This document shows, piece after piece, positions 36,701 through 43,695 of a stretch of 64,000 bases of DNA (positions are counted from its first letter, which is position 1; the number at the start of each line of letters is the position of its first letter). The position numbers and the translations under genes are program-made. The notes beneath the pieces are model-generated. The model saw nothing but the letters and a program-made list of their open reading frames with translations. It did not search any database and was not told the origin of the DNA. Source of the DNA: an uncultured bacterium (GTDB lineage Bacteria; Muiribacteriota; Ozemobacteria; Ozemobacterales; Ozemobacteraceae); the NCBI GenBank assembly GCA_900317935.1, contig ONIU01000012.1:1-64000 (forward strand), in the 5' to 3' direction.

Positions 36701-37136
36701 CTTCAGGCTTAGCCACAAAAACCTGTGCTAGAGTGTAAACCTGGTTGAAGCCTGAATTTTTAAAAACTCCTAATATAACAGAATATGAATTAATATCACG
36801 TAAAGACACTGGCTTACCAATTAAACCACTGTCACTAGATTCCGTTTTATAAAAACCTAAGACATAAGATTTTAAATCTCTTTCTCTCCTTTCTGCTCCT
36901 GCGGCTTTATTAAAAGACAACCACTGCGGAGGAACTAGTAATGTGCTTATTGCATCTGCTATTGTTGATTTTCCAGAACCAATTTCGCCTGTAACTAGAA
37001 TATTTCTGCTTGAGGGATAAAGAGACCAGACTTTTTGGTCGAAAGTTCCCCAATTAAGTATTTCTAACCGATCTAGTCTAAAACCTGTTGTTGAATTATC
37101 TGTTGCAAATTCTAAAAAGCTTTGTTCGTAATTCAT
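33756..37136 (-). CDS. jetC: Wadjet protein JetC (SMC-like ATPase, MksB-type)
   Basis: A protein of 1126 residues. Walker A GEIGSGKST is at 50-58, coiled coil fills roughly 240-480 and 620-900 with a hinge-like region in between, and the ABC-like signature SGGQKEK (1012-1018) and Walker B VIDEAFGRG (1049-1057) close the C-terminal head. This is the SMC ATPase of the Wadjet condensin-like complex and extrudes DNA loops. It overlaps jetB by 4 bp and jetD by 23 bp. It is complete with no frame interruption. Confidence 0.95.
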   Translation of the reverse strand: MNYEQSFLEFATDNSTTGFRLDRLEILNWGTFDQKVWSLYPSSRNILVTGEIGSGKSTIADAISTLLVPPQWLSFNKAAGAERRERDLKSYVLGFYKTESSDSGLIGKPVSLRDINSYSVILGVFKNSGFNQVYTLAQVFVAKPEGGQPDRFYFIASSDLSIKNDFSGFGNEIKALKSRLRKIPDSKIYDTFPQYANDFKRYFGIENNQALGLFNQTISMKSVGNLTSFIRENMLQEYEMNENVNAMIQNYEQLSKAHDEILKAKAQIEILKKISNIGQECSKAENEIINTDTKINALPSYMLINKVSFIEKEINRLNNEKDNIDLELNKLKEDETNNNNQVVEITSDIALNGGNEITEIENKIKIQEKELNKRKKNEQDYKSILSMTDLILPSDIASFENNKRQIEKIRVDTKSEYDEKKEEKFNQKHNIQELKNNKKQIDDEINSLEGRINNIPLEQINIRNLICNKTGLLDGDLPFVGELIQVKESEKVWQGAIERVLHGFGLSLLVSDSVYSKVSKAVDETNLKGKIVYFRVKKQEKIINNHNISPNSMVRKIKVKPDCWTYDWLQNELEERFNYICCENIELFQKEKYAVTINGQVKHGGVKHEKDDRKAINDASTFILGWNNKEKISNLKDESNKIQKRINSLVSEIKILDNDLKSLELKDNKLHEHIKYNSYEDIDCKSLDSEIKALKERLDELNKSSDKLNKLREQKANLEEKLIEIRNKISVKTKKQGGIETKINELMYILIKSSNEINTNSDFPKTEYLESCLNEIINDIKEISSLDEFDRQERFLNKKFNDLKSNFQKDFSDKKNTLVKEMGVFKNKYALESAELGQEYQYLSDYNKFLLRLQNDDLPRFETRFKDLLHQQTIQGIASFNSKLNRDSEEIKDRIRAINESLKEIQYNEGRYIRIEVISNNDKEINDFKSDLRNCTSNSLNFSDDDYYNEQRFEAVKVIIDRLKGREGFIDTDKKWRLKVTDVRNWFNFAASERYSSDDSQAEYYSDSAGKSGGQKEKLAYTILAAGLAYQFGLRKIGETKSRSFRFVVIDEAFGRGSEESARFGLELFKKLDLQIMVITPLQKIHVIEPYIDNVGFVAISDNRSRIRNLSIEQYKEEYNERTSIQ

Positions 37137-37756
37137 TCTAAATCCTCATTTTCATCAGAAATATCTATACTATTTTCTCTCAATTCTTCTGTTAACCTGT
37201 CCTTAAAATTGTTAAGCCAATCCATGTCTACAAATGATACTATTATTGGCTTTATTTCATAATTATCTTCTTCACTTTTTAATTCTCTAATAAAATCTAA
37301 GTCTATAACCTTCTTTAAATATGATTTTAAATCTTTATAGAATTTTTTTTCATCATCATTGCTATTTGGATAAAACGCTCTATATTTATCTGCTATATCA
37401 TCAAAAGAAACAATGATTCTATCATCACTACCTGAGTTTTCTTTTTCTATAACAATTTGACGTAAAACAACAATTAATATTGATACTTGTCTACTTAGAG
37501 GTTGTTTTCTTATTAATCTAGGCAGCTGTTCCTCTTCTTGATTAAATATAATTTGCTTTAAGTAAGCATAACCTCTTGATTTATCAACAATTAGCCGTAA
37601 ACCAATTATTTTAAAGTGTTCTGAAACCTGAGATTCATTATCTTCTAAAAAATTCCATATGTTTACATCATCTTCTCTGTAAACAATACCTTTCATAAGA
37701 TTTATAAGTATTTTGGAAAAGTTATAATTATTTTTTTCTTCTTTAGATATAGTCAT
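37133..37756 (-). CDS. jetB: Wadjet protein JetB (MksE-like, DUF4194)
   Basis: A protein of 207 residues. It is a winged-helix kite-like subunit with typical DUF4194 phrases (NLMKGIVYREDDVNIWNFL, LPRLIRKQPLSRQVSILIVVLRQ). It bridges JetA and the JetC heads. It begins one base after the jetA stop and overlaps jetC by 4 bp. Confidence 0.9.
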   Translation of the reverse strand: MTISKEEKNNYNFSKILINLMKGIVYREDDVNIWNFLEDNESQVSEHFKIIGLRLIVDKSRGYAYLKQIIFNQEEEQLPRLIRKQPLSRQVSILIVVLRQIVIEKENSGSDDRIIVSFDDIADKYRAFYPNSNDDEKKFYKDLKSYLKKVIDLDFIRELKSEEDNYEIKPIIVSFVDMDWLNNFKDRLTEELRENSIDISDENEDLE

Positions 37757-37757
37757 T

Positions 37758-39212
37758 TTATTTCTCGTAACTTATTGTGATTTTTGGAATTTTGGCAACT
37801 CGAATTGCTTGCAGACTTTTATCCAACCATTTTATTTCTTCTTTGCTTGAATCATCACAAATTATATTAATTTTCCTGCTGTTTTGCATTTCACTTGCAA
37901 CGCTAAAATAGCTTATTAACTCCATTAAACCTTCATTTAATGGATTGTTATTTATAACCTGTCCTAAAGTTGTTTGTTCATTTAAATTCAGTGCTTTACG
38001 AATATTATCTATTATGGATTGCTTATCTACAAAGACTTGATTATATAGGGCACTATCATCTATGTCGTTTTCTAAGCCAATTTCAATATCTGAAACAATA
38101 TTTGGCTTTTCAGAAGAAGTCCAAAGAGGTAATTCCATTGGCAAAGATAATTCAATTCCTGCTTTATCTATATCCATGTAATTTTTGTCGTTATTAGCAA
38201 TTGTTTTAAGTTTTATTGCCATGTTTTCTATTCTTTTTATAAGTCGCTCAATACCTTTGTTTTGAGATGATATATTTTGGCTTACATACCTACTTAGTCT
38301 TTGAGTAAGTTTTATGACCATCTTTTGAGTTGATTCTCCAGCTTCCTGCCAATTTCGATATACTTTGGCAATTTTTTTATCTGGTTTGAGCTCTTTAATC
38401 TGTTTCATTTCAAGTATTTTACCCAATTTTACATCGAAATCGTCTATTTTATCTTGCGACATAATAAATTGCATAAAGGCTTTAAAGCTTTTTCCTTCAT
38501 CGGTTGATTCAATGTAATCAAAATCTTTGAATTGAGTTTCTAGAACTTCTCCTTTAGCACCATCACTAGTCGCAATTTTTTCCCGAGTGGCTTGGTCTAG
38601 TTTTCTAAAATTATCTTCAACTTCTCTGAAGTCGCTTAACATCATATTAGATAAAGAAATAACCTGCTGAAATCTGTCTTTAATTTCACTATCACTTAAA
38701 ATAGATACATTTCCAGCTTTTAATTTCTCTATTTCAGCTTCAAGAGTTTGTTTTTGCTTTTCCAAATTTTCTAAACGATTTTCTTTGTTTTTATCAGATC
38801 CAATAACTATTTGTTCAACTAAACTGAAAATAGTTCTTAAACGCGATTCAGTGCCTACGAATTTTTTAGATATTAAATCGTCTATCCATTGAATGGCTTT
38901 TTCTGCCTTTGCGGAAATATCATAATGAGGCTCATCATCGTTATCAATATAAAAATTCCTTAAATAGCCACTTTTTTGCCAATCTGTAATGTATTCAGAC
39001 GCTTTTTTAGGAAAAAGATCCTGGTTTCTATCTCTTAATTTGAACAACTCATCTTCTAGTAAATTTTCTAATATGTTTTTGGCTATATCTCTTTTATTTG
39101 GCTCTATAAAAGTTTTGTGTAGAAAACTTATTATTAATGGGGCATTGTCAGCTCTAAGCAAAATCCATGCGACATTCATTTGTCTTAGATTTACTAGTTC
39201 GTCATAGTTCAT
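37758..39212 (-). CDS. jetA: Wadjet protein JetA (MksF-like kleisin, DUF3375)
   Basis: A protein of 484 residues starting at the ATG at 39212 (MNYDELVNLRQMNVAWILLR), the standard DUF3375 N-terminus. An in-frame extension of 20 codons upstream is rejected. The segment APLIISFLHKTFIEPNKR is typical, followed by a coiled-coil region near 160-200. It is the kleisin that closes the JetC ring. The operon promoter lies at 39261-39290. Confidence 0.92.
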   Translation of the reverse strand: MNYDELVNLRQMNVAWILLRADNAPLIISFLHKTFIEPNKRDIAKNILENLLEDELFKLRDRNQDLFPKKASEYITDWQKSGYLRNFYIDNDDEPHYDISAKAEKAIQWIDDLISKKFVGTESRLRTIFSLVEQIVIGSDKNKENRLENLEKQKQTLEAEIEKLKAGNVSILSDSEIKDRFQQVISLSNMMLSDFREVEDNFRKLDQATREKIATSDGAKGEVLETQFKDFDYIESTDEGKSFKAFMQFIMSQDKIDDFDVKLGKILEMKQIKELKPDKKIAKVYRNWQEAGESTQKMVIKLTQRLSRYVSQNISSQNKGIERLIKRIENMAIKLKTIANNDKNYMDIDKAGIELSLPMELPLWTSSEKPNIVSDIEIGLENDIDDSALYNQVFVDKQSIIDNIRKALNLNEQTTLGQVINNNPLNEGLMELISYFSVASEMQNSRKINIICDDSSKEEIKWLDKSLQAIRVAKIPKITISYEK

Positions 39213-39260
39213 ATTACAAAAGCTCTTACTTTGTTTTTGTGATACTTTAGATTTAATACG

Positions 39261-39290
39261 ATTATAAATCAATAATTATGTCTATAGCAA
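39261..39290 (-). promoter_or_regulatory. putative Wadjet operon promoter
   Basis: TTGCTA (39290-39285), an 18 bp spacer and TATAAT (39266-39261) on the minus strand, about 50 bp before jetA. It separates the Wadjet operon from the upstream HNH gene. Confidence 0.6.
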
Positions 39291-39302
39291 ATTACCATAT
39301 GA

Positions 39303-40061
39303 TTACTTAGCTTTTTTTAGTAAAAGTGCTATATCTTGTTCATCATCGACAATATGCATTTTAGAATGACAATTTGGACATAAAGCAACTGCATTGCTTA
39401 ATTTATCAGCACCACCACGTGAAAGCCATATTACATGATGTACTTCCAAATACGGGTGTCCTTGTTTGTCTTGGAATGGAGCTTGATTACCACACAATTG
39501 ACAAATTCCATTGGCACGTTTTTTTGCTTTTTCGATAACATTTGCATTTCTCTTGAAACCCAAAGTAGTTGTTTCTCTTCTTTGAGATGCCTCTTCACCA
39601 AAATCAATATTTTGTTGAGTTTTTATTGTTGAATTGCGTGGAATACAATCAAATCGAATTCCATCTTTTGATACATATAAAGCAATGTATTCTCTACTGT
39701 CTTCTGGTATAACAAGGTGTGATTTATTATCCGCTTGATTTTTCCAATACTCATTAACGAAATATTCTGTTACAGAAAAAACTTCACGTATTTTTTGGGC
39801 AAGTAAACTTTGCTTAGTATAACGAATCTGTATTAAATCTGAGTGATTTGGAAATTTCACTTCATCAAAAAATTGATTCTTTATAACAGCATCATCGTAA
39901 ATATATCCACACATTTCCACTTTAATATTTTTCTGACTACCTTTTTCTAAGGAGAAATGCATTTTACTTAAAAGAAATTTCTGATAAGCAACAGGAATGC
40001 TTATTCCTTCATAAAGAGTCGATTTATCAACAATTTTTGTAAATAGAAGTTCCTCTACCAT
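39303..40061 (-). CDS. HNH endonuclease (McrA-like architecture)
   Basis: A protein of 252 residues from the ATG at 40061, which has AAGGAG seven bases upstream. The long upstream extension is rejected. The C-terminal HNH domain is complete: zinc Cys187/Cys190 (CQLC), His208-His209 (VHHVIW), Asn in LSNAVALC, and Cys228/Cys231 (CPNC) with His236. The N-terminal 180 residues are unassigned and may recognise modified or specific DNA. It is 90 bp upstream of the Wadjet operon in the same direction, so it belongs to the same defence island. A type IV restriction role is inference. Confidence 0.8.
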   Translation of the reverse strand: MVEELLFTKIVDKSTLYEGISIPVAYQKFLLSKMHFSLEKGSQKNIKVEMCGYIYDDAVIKNQFFDEVKFPNHSDLIQIRYTKQSLLAQKIREVFSVTEYFVNEYWKNQADNKSHLVIPEDSREYIALYVSKDGIRFDCIPRNSTIKTQQNIDFGEEASQRRETTTLGFKRNANVIEKAKKRANGICQLCGNQAPFQDKQGHPYLEVHHVIWLSRGGADKLSNAVALCPNCHSKMHIVDDEQDIALLLKKAK

Positions 40062-40265
40062 TTTAATTCTCCTTATAAATATATAAAAGATAGTTAACTT
40101 TATTATAAGTCTTTTTAAGACCATGAAAAACTTTCTTTGAATAATTTATTAAGTTGTTAACTATGATTTTATATTATTTATGTTGGAATTAAGTAATAAT
40201 AACCAAAGTAGTGAATGTATTTATAACAAATAAACAAAAAATATTACTCTAGTTAGATCACCACC

Positions 40266-40304
40266 CCGTCTGCCTTTGGCAGACACCCCTCCTCAAGTAG
40301 GGGC
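40266..40304. repeat. palindromic intergenic element
   Basis: A perfect GTCTGCC-TTT-GGCAGAC hairpin (40268-40284) followed by CCCC...GGGG (40287-40304). It resembles the element at 43392-43456. The gap 40062-40480 holds this element and the RNA-tail copy and otherwise nothing I recognise. Confidence 0.7.
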
Positions 40305-40373
40305 TTTAGGAGAATCCCAACAAAAGACATTGGCTAAAAAAATATTACGCAAATAGAAGCTAAAATGAAAAAA

Positions 40374-40440
40374 TCTCTGAATTGCTTCAGAGGCGGTTGT
40401 TAGTTAAGTTTTGTGAATCGCAATTTTTCTTTCAATCTTT
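40374..40440 (-). repeat. diverged copy of the 3' tail of the large RNA, with terminator
   Basis: On the minus strand this matches the last ~85 bases of the large RNA (42072-42153) with one 12-base gap and a few substitutions. It contains AAAGATTGAAAG, TTGCGATTCA, AAAACTTA-CTAACA and the CTCTGAAGCAATTCAGAG hairpin plus T-run. It terminates the small secreted-peptide gene. Confidence 0.8.
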
Positions 40441-40480
40441 AGATTTGCTTGCTTTTACCTCTCAATCTGTTTACTGTTTT

Positions 40481-40675
40481 TCAAACTCTTATGCCTGCTT
40501 TTGTTGGATCTATACCATCAGAACCTGTATGTTTGTCGCCCATAAGTTCTACCTGGGTTCTGTCGTTTCTTAAAGTGACATCCTGTTGATCGTTTGATAC
40601 AAAATCTGAATCTGCCATAACCATTGCTGTGTTCATTAATACCATTAATGCTACCATTGATAATACTTTTTTCAT
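40481..40675 (-). CDS. small secreted peptide
   Basis: A protein of 64 residues. MKKVLSMVALMVLMNTAMVMA is a clear signal peptide; the mature part of about 43 residues is polar (DSDFVSNDQQDV...GIDPTKAGIRV) and without cysteine. An AGGAGAAGAAAAAATG ribosome-binding site is strong, which supports it as real. Its transcript would end in the copy of the large RNA's 3' tail. The function is unknown; a signalling or matrix peptide is possible. Confidence 0.6.
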   Translation of the reverse strand: MKKVLSMVALMVLMNTAMVMADSDFVSNDQQDVTLRNDRTQVELMGDKHTGSDGIDPTKAGIRV

Positions 40676-40859
40676 TTTTTCTTCTCCTGAATTTATTTAT
40701 TTTTATTTCGTTCGCTTTCATAAATATAGACAAAATGAAATTTATAAAATCCACGAATTAAAAAAATATTTATAAAAAAAAATTTTATAGAGAAGAGAGA
40801 TAAGACCAAAAGAGCAGACGAGACTAAAGCCTCTTAGAGCAGGAGAGCGGAGAGGATTG

Positions 40860-40910
40860 TTTAGTTCTCAAGCAAATCGAAAGGTTGAAATAAATCGATA
40901 AATCGCTACA
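40860..40910 (+). repeat. dispersed repeat, right flank of the defence island
   Basis: It starts TTTAGTTCTCAAGCAAATCG and is similar to 30595-30642 in direct orientation. The gap 40676-41111 also has purine-rich sequence (40790-40855) and TTATTGTAGT-type repeats at 40955-40990, with no gene. Confidence 0.7.
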
Positions 40911-41111
40911 ACAACTACAATAAAAACCAACAACAATAACAACTTTAAATATTAGTTTTCATTGTAGTGAGTAATTATTGTAGTTATTGTTTAATCGAGA
41001 GTTAGTGAGCATCGGTTATATGTAACAATGTTCAAACGATTAATAAGAAAAAAAGTTGAAGTTGGGTATAATCTTAGCTATATTAAACACAAAAATTAGG
41101 AATATTTTATT

Positions 41112-41846
41112 ATGAAGAAAGCATTTAAAATAAAAGAAACTGTAATTCTAGTTTTTGTGGCAGTATTTCTGTTATCTTTGCTTTGCGGATGTAGCCACCA
41201 TGACCATAAGCCGATATTACCATTGAATCCTTCAGTCGATTCTTTCTATATTACAAAAATCACGGATGATATTTTTAACCGTATTTACGGGAAATCATTT
41301 AAAGTAGACTGCACTTTGCCAAGAGAAGATTTGAGGTATCTTCATGTTTTGCATAAAGATTTAGAAGGAAAAGAACATAATGGTGAGATGATTGTTAATA
41401 AACATATCGCAGAAGATGTCTTAGATATTTTGAAACAGTTGTATGAGGCCAATTATCCGATTGAAAAGATTCGTCTAGTTGATGAATACAATGCAGATGA
41501 TGAAGCTTCCATGGAAGACAACAATTCATCGGCCTTCAACTTCAGATTTATTTCTCATACGACTAAAGTATCAAAACATGGGTTGGGATTGGCTGTTGAT
41601 ATAAACACTCTATATAATCCATACACAAAAATAGTAGATGGAAAAAGAATTGTAGAACCGATAAACGGTGAACCCTATCTTGATAGAAACGCAAATTTCC
41701 CCTATAAAATCGATGAAAATGATTTGTGCTATAAACTATTCATTAAAAAAGGATTTGAATGGGGAGGTTCTTGGGAAGATAGAAAAGATTATCAGCATTT
41801 TGAAATTCCAACTAACAAGATTGCTGAATGGTATCCTGATAATTAA
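41112..41846 (+). CDS. lipoprotein M15-family D,D-carboxypeptidase-like peptidase
   Basis: A protein of 244 residues. The signal peptide ends in a lipobox-like LCGC with lipidated Cys27. The M15 zinc site is present: His156 and Asp163 in SKHGLGLAVDIN and His229 in DYQHFEIP. These enzymes trim peptidoglycan cross-bridge peptides. The protein probably sits in an envelope membrane facing the wall. It has a Shine-Dalgarno (TTAGGA) near the ATG. It is the only ordinary gene in the palindrome-rich stretch. Confidence 0.85.
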   Translation: MKKAFKIKETVILVFVAVFLLSLLCGCSHHDHKPILPLNPSVDSFYITKITDDIFNRIYGKSFKVDCTLPREDLRYLHVLHKDLEGKEHNGEMIVNKHIAEDVLDILKQLYEANYPIEKIRLVDEYNADDEASMEDNNSSAFNFRFISHTTKVSKHGLGLAVDINTLYNPYTKIVDGKRIVEPINGEPYLDRNANFPYKIDENDLCYKLFIKKGFEWGGSWEDRKDYQHFEIPTNKIAEWYPDN

Positions 41847-41914
41847 TCGTAAAATAGTTAATTACAATAATTTTCCGAAGTTTTCCCTCAGCTTCACTTC
41901 GTTCAGCAACTCAG

Positions 41915-41962
41915 CGACTCGCTCACATCCTGTGGCTCGCTTGCACGCCGCCATCCTTGGCG
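41915..41962 (+). repeat. REP-like inverted repeat, left arm
   Basis: It starts CGACTCGCTCACATCCTG and ends GCCGCCATCCTTGGCG. It matches the reverse complement of 43564-43609 with several mismatches, so the two arms bracket the large-RNA gene. Confidence 0.75.
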
Positions 41963-42063
41963 ATAGCCCTCAAGTGGAGCCTTTAGAACAATCACTACCA
42001 AATACAACTATTCTAGCTGTGGCTAAACTAGGGCAGATATAAGATACTTCCCGAATCAGATAA

Positions 42064-42096
42064 AGCAAAACCGCCTCTGAATTGCTTCAGAGGCGG
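42064..42096 (-). terminator. terminator of the large RNA
   Basis: CCGCCTCTGAA and TTCAGAGGCGG form an 11-base-pair stem with a GCAA loop followed by TTTT. Confidence 0.9.
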
Positions 42097-43218
42097 CTGT
42101 TAGCTAAGTTTTGGTTGAATCGCATTTTTCCTTTTCGGAAACTTTCAATCTTTTGTGACTCGCTACGGTCTTTGACCTAACTTGTCTAGGCTTTTCGCCT
42201 TGCTTTGCCTTTTGGGCTTGTCCTCGTTAGAGGGCTTTCGTGGTCAGCTTCAGACGTCACCGTCTTTCAGCCACCCCTTCTTGTCTTTGGTGTCCCTTAG
42301 AGTTTTTAGTGTCTGCCTTTGGCCCCTATTTGTTCGGACCTGACCTTCTAGCGTTCGTCGCTCTCAAGGTCTTAAGTAACAATCACCTACACCTTTTGGT
42401 TATTCGGTTTGCTTTTGTTGTTTTAGCTTTCCTCTTTCGGACTTTCCGTCTTGGTTTTGTTTGTTTCTAGACTTCAAGGTTCTTGCTTCCACGGATTCTC
42501 ATCAGCTAGGGTTCGCTGACGCTTCCTTCAGGTTCGTTTTCCTTACAGCGCCGTCATCTTCGAGCGTGTCAGACGGTTTTCACACCGCCGCTCCCCATTC
42601 CTAGGTTTTCTCAGCCTTTCAACGGGTGGTTTGCGTTCTTCGGAGTTGTGGGTTTGTTCCGCCCCACTGGCACTTCGAGGATTATGGTCTTCAGAGTCTT
42701 ACGTTACATCCGGTCGGTTGCTGTCTCCAGCTCCTTGCTTCCCTCGCTGTTTTCCGTCTCTTTTCGGATTTCTTCCAGAGTCTGCGTGGGTTCCCTTACC
42801 TCTTGGCCGCTTCCGTTCGTTCCGGTTTCACGACCTCGCTTCGCTCTGACCCCTGGCTCATCGTTTCCTTTGAGTTGGTTTCCGTTCTGAGATTCGGTCC
42901 AGCCTCGGAGCTTTCTCCCGGTTGTTCCGCGCCTTGTCCTTGCTTGGTTTCACCCTCGCTTTGTCTCGGCTCCCTCTCTTGACCTTCTGACTCCCTTTGA
43001 GGTATCTGGCTTCTGGTGCCCCGCTCGACCATAAGGTCTGCCTTTCCCTCCTTCGCAGTTTCTACTGCCCTGGGGTTTCTCTGCACCTTTGAAGTTGCTC
43101 TCCCTCGGTGTTACCCGAGTGGCGCTCCCTCTCTGGGGTTTCTTCCTTGCTTCAAAGTTTAAGGTTTTTCGGATTTGCGATTCGTTTTTCAAAGATCTTA
43201 GCTCCCCTTGCGAGGAGA
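42064..43218 (-). ncRNA. large structured non-coding RNA, about 1.15 kb (no family assigned)
   Basis: No ORF with a ribosome-binding site or plausible protein exists on either strand. The segment is much richer in G+C than its surroundings (36 of 60 bases at 42901-42960) and purine-rich on the minus strand. It runs from a consensus promoter (43251-43222) to an intrinsic terminator. The 5' end forms CTCC...GGAG with a GCAA loop (43217-43202). Three nested long-range helices join the ends: 43203-43197 with 42108-42102, 43183-43176 with 42124-42117 (8 bp), and 43160-43154 with 42145-42139. Internal hairpins include 43119-43104, 43068-43055, 43038-43027 (the last two enclosed by 43087-43083/43019-43015), 42667-42648, 42593-42562, 42520-42501, 42265-42252 (GUGA loop), 42233-42222 and 42177-42167. 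Family unknown; GOLLD- or ROOL-like ornate RNAs are comparable in style. Confidence 0.75.
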
Positions 43219-43221
43219 GTT

Positions 43222-43251
43222 AATATATCACAAACAAATTTCTAAAGTCAA
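43222..43251 (-). promoter_or_regulatory. promoter of the large RNA
   Basis: TTGACT (43251-43246), an 18 bp spacer and TATATT (43227-43222) on the minus strand. Transcription should start right at the 5' hairpin. The TTGACTTTA core equals that of the tRNA-tuf promoter. Confidence 0.8.
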
Positions 43252-43391
43252 TAACTTTTTATAAAATATTTTAAAATTATTTTTTGTTTTGCAAAATCCA
43301 CTTTTTATGAGGTTTATTCTATCTTATGACACTTTTTCATTCTACCAAATTTTAAAATTTTTTGTTTTTATTGTAGTTGATAGTTATTGTA

Positions 43392-43456
43392 ATGACCCCT
43401 TTCGACTTGCTTACGCAAGTCACTTCCCCAGCAAAGCCAATGCATTCTGGGGGAAG
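43392..43456. repeat. palindromic intergenic element
   Basis: A perfect GACTTGC-TTAC-GCAAGTC hairpin (43404-43421) followed by CTTCCCCAG (43423-43431) pairing with CTGGGGGAAG (43447-43456). Same plan as 40266-40304. The rest of 43252-43560 is AT-rich without recognisable genes. Confidence 0.7.
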
Positions 43457-43563
43457 ATCTTTTCCCTCGAAAAATCGCCAACACGAAAGAGGCTGTCTAA
43501 AAACTAAGAATTTACTAATAAATCAGTGTGTGGAGTAATGTCTTCGCCCCCTTTTGTATTACC

Positions 43564-43609
43564 GCCATGGATGGCGGTATGCAAGCGAGCGCAGGAGGCC
43601 AGCGAGTCG
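43564..43609 (-). repeat. REP-like inverted repeat, right arm
   Basis: The reverse complement matches 41915-41962. It also contains the short perfect palindrome ACCGCCATGGATGGCGGT (43561-43578). Confidence 0.75.
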
Positions 43610-43642
43610 TAGTAGTAGGGAATTCTCAAATCAGACAAAATA

Positions 43643-43681
43643 AAAAAGGCCTTCTCTTTAAATTTAAGAGAAAGCCTTTTT
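43643..43681 (-). terminator. terminator of the third clostripain gene
   Basis: AAAAAGGCTTTCTCTTAAA and TTTAAAGAGAAGGCCTTTTTT form a long stem just after the stop at 43696. Confidence 0.85.
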
Positions 43682-43695
43682 ATTAGCTAATCAGC

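Noticed and set aside
41668-42042. 124-codon frame overlapping the M15 peptidase end
   Set aside because: No start signal; it reads the peptidase 3' end in another frame and then a repeat-rich intergenic stretch.
42240-43192. Open frames of 70-118 codons on both strands in the G+C-rich segment
   Set aside because: They overlap each other in several frames, lack ribosome-binding sites and have biased Arg/Glu/Gly/Ser or Cys/Leu/Phe/Ser composition that follows from purine/pyrimidine bias. RNA helices explain the segment better.
42064-43218. Group II intron, rRNA fragment, RNase P RNA or tmRNA
   Set aside because: No domain-V-like hairpin with flanking exon signals, no recognisable 16S/23S core, and the length and conserved motifs do not fit RNase P RNA or tmRNA.
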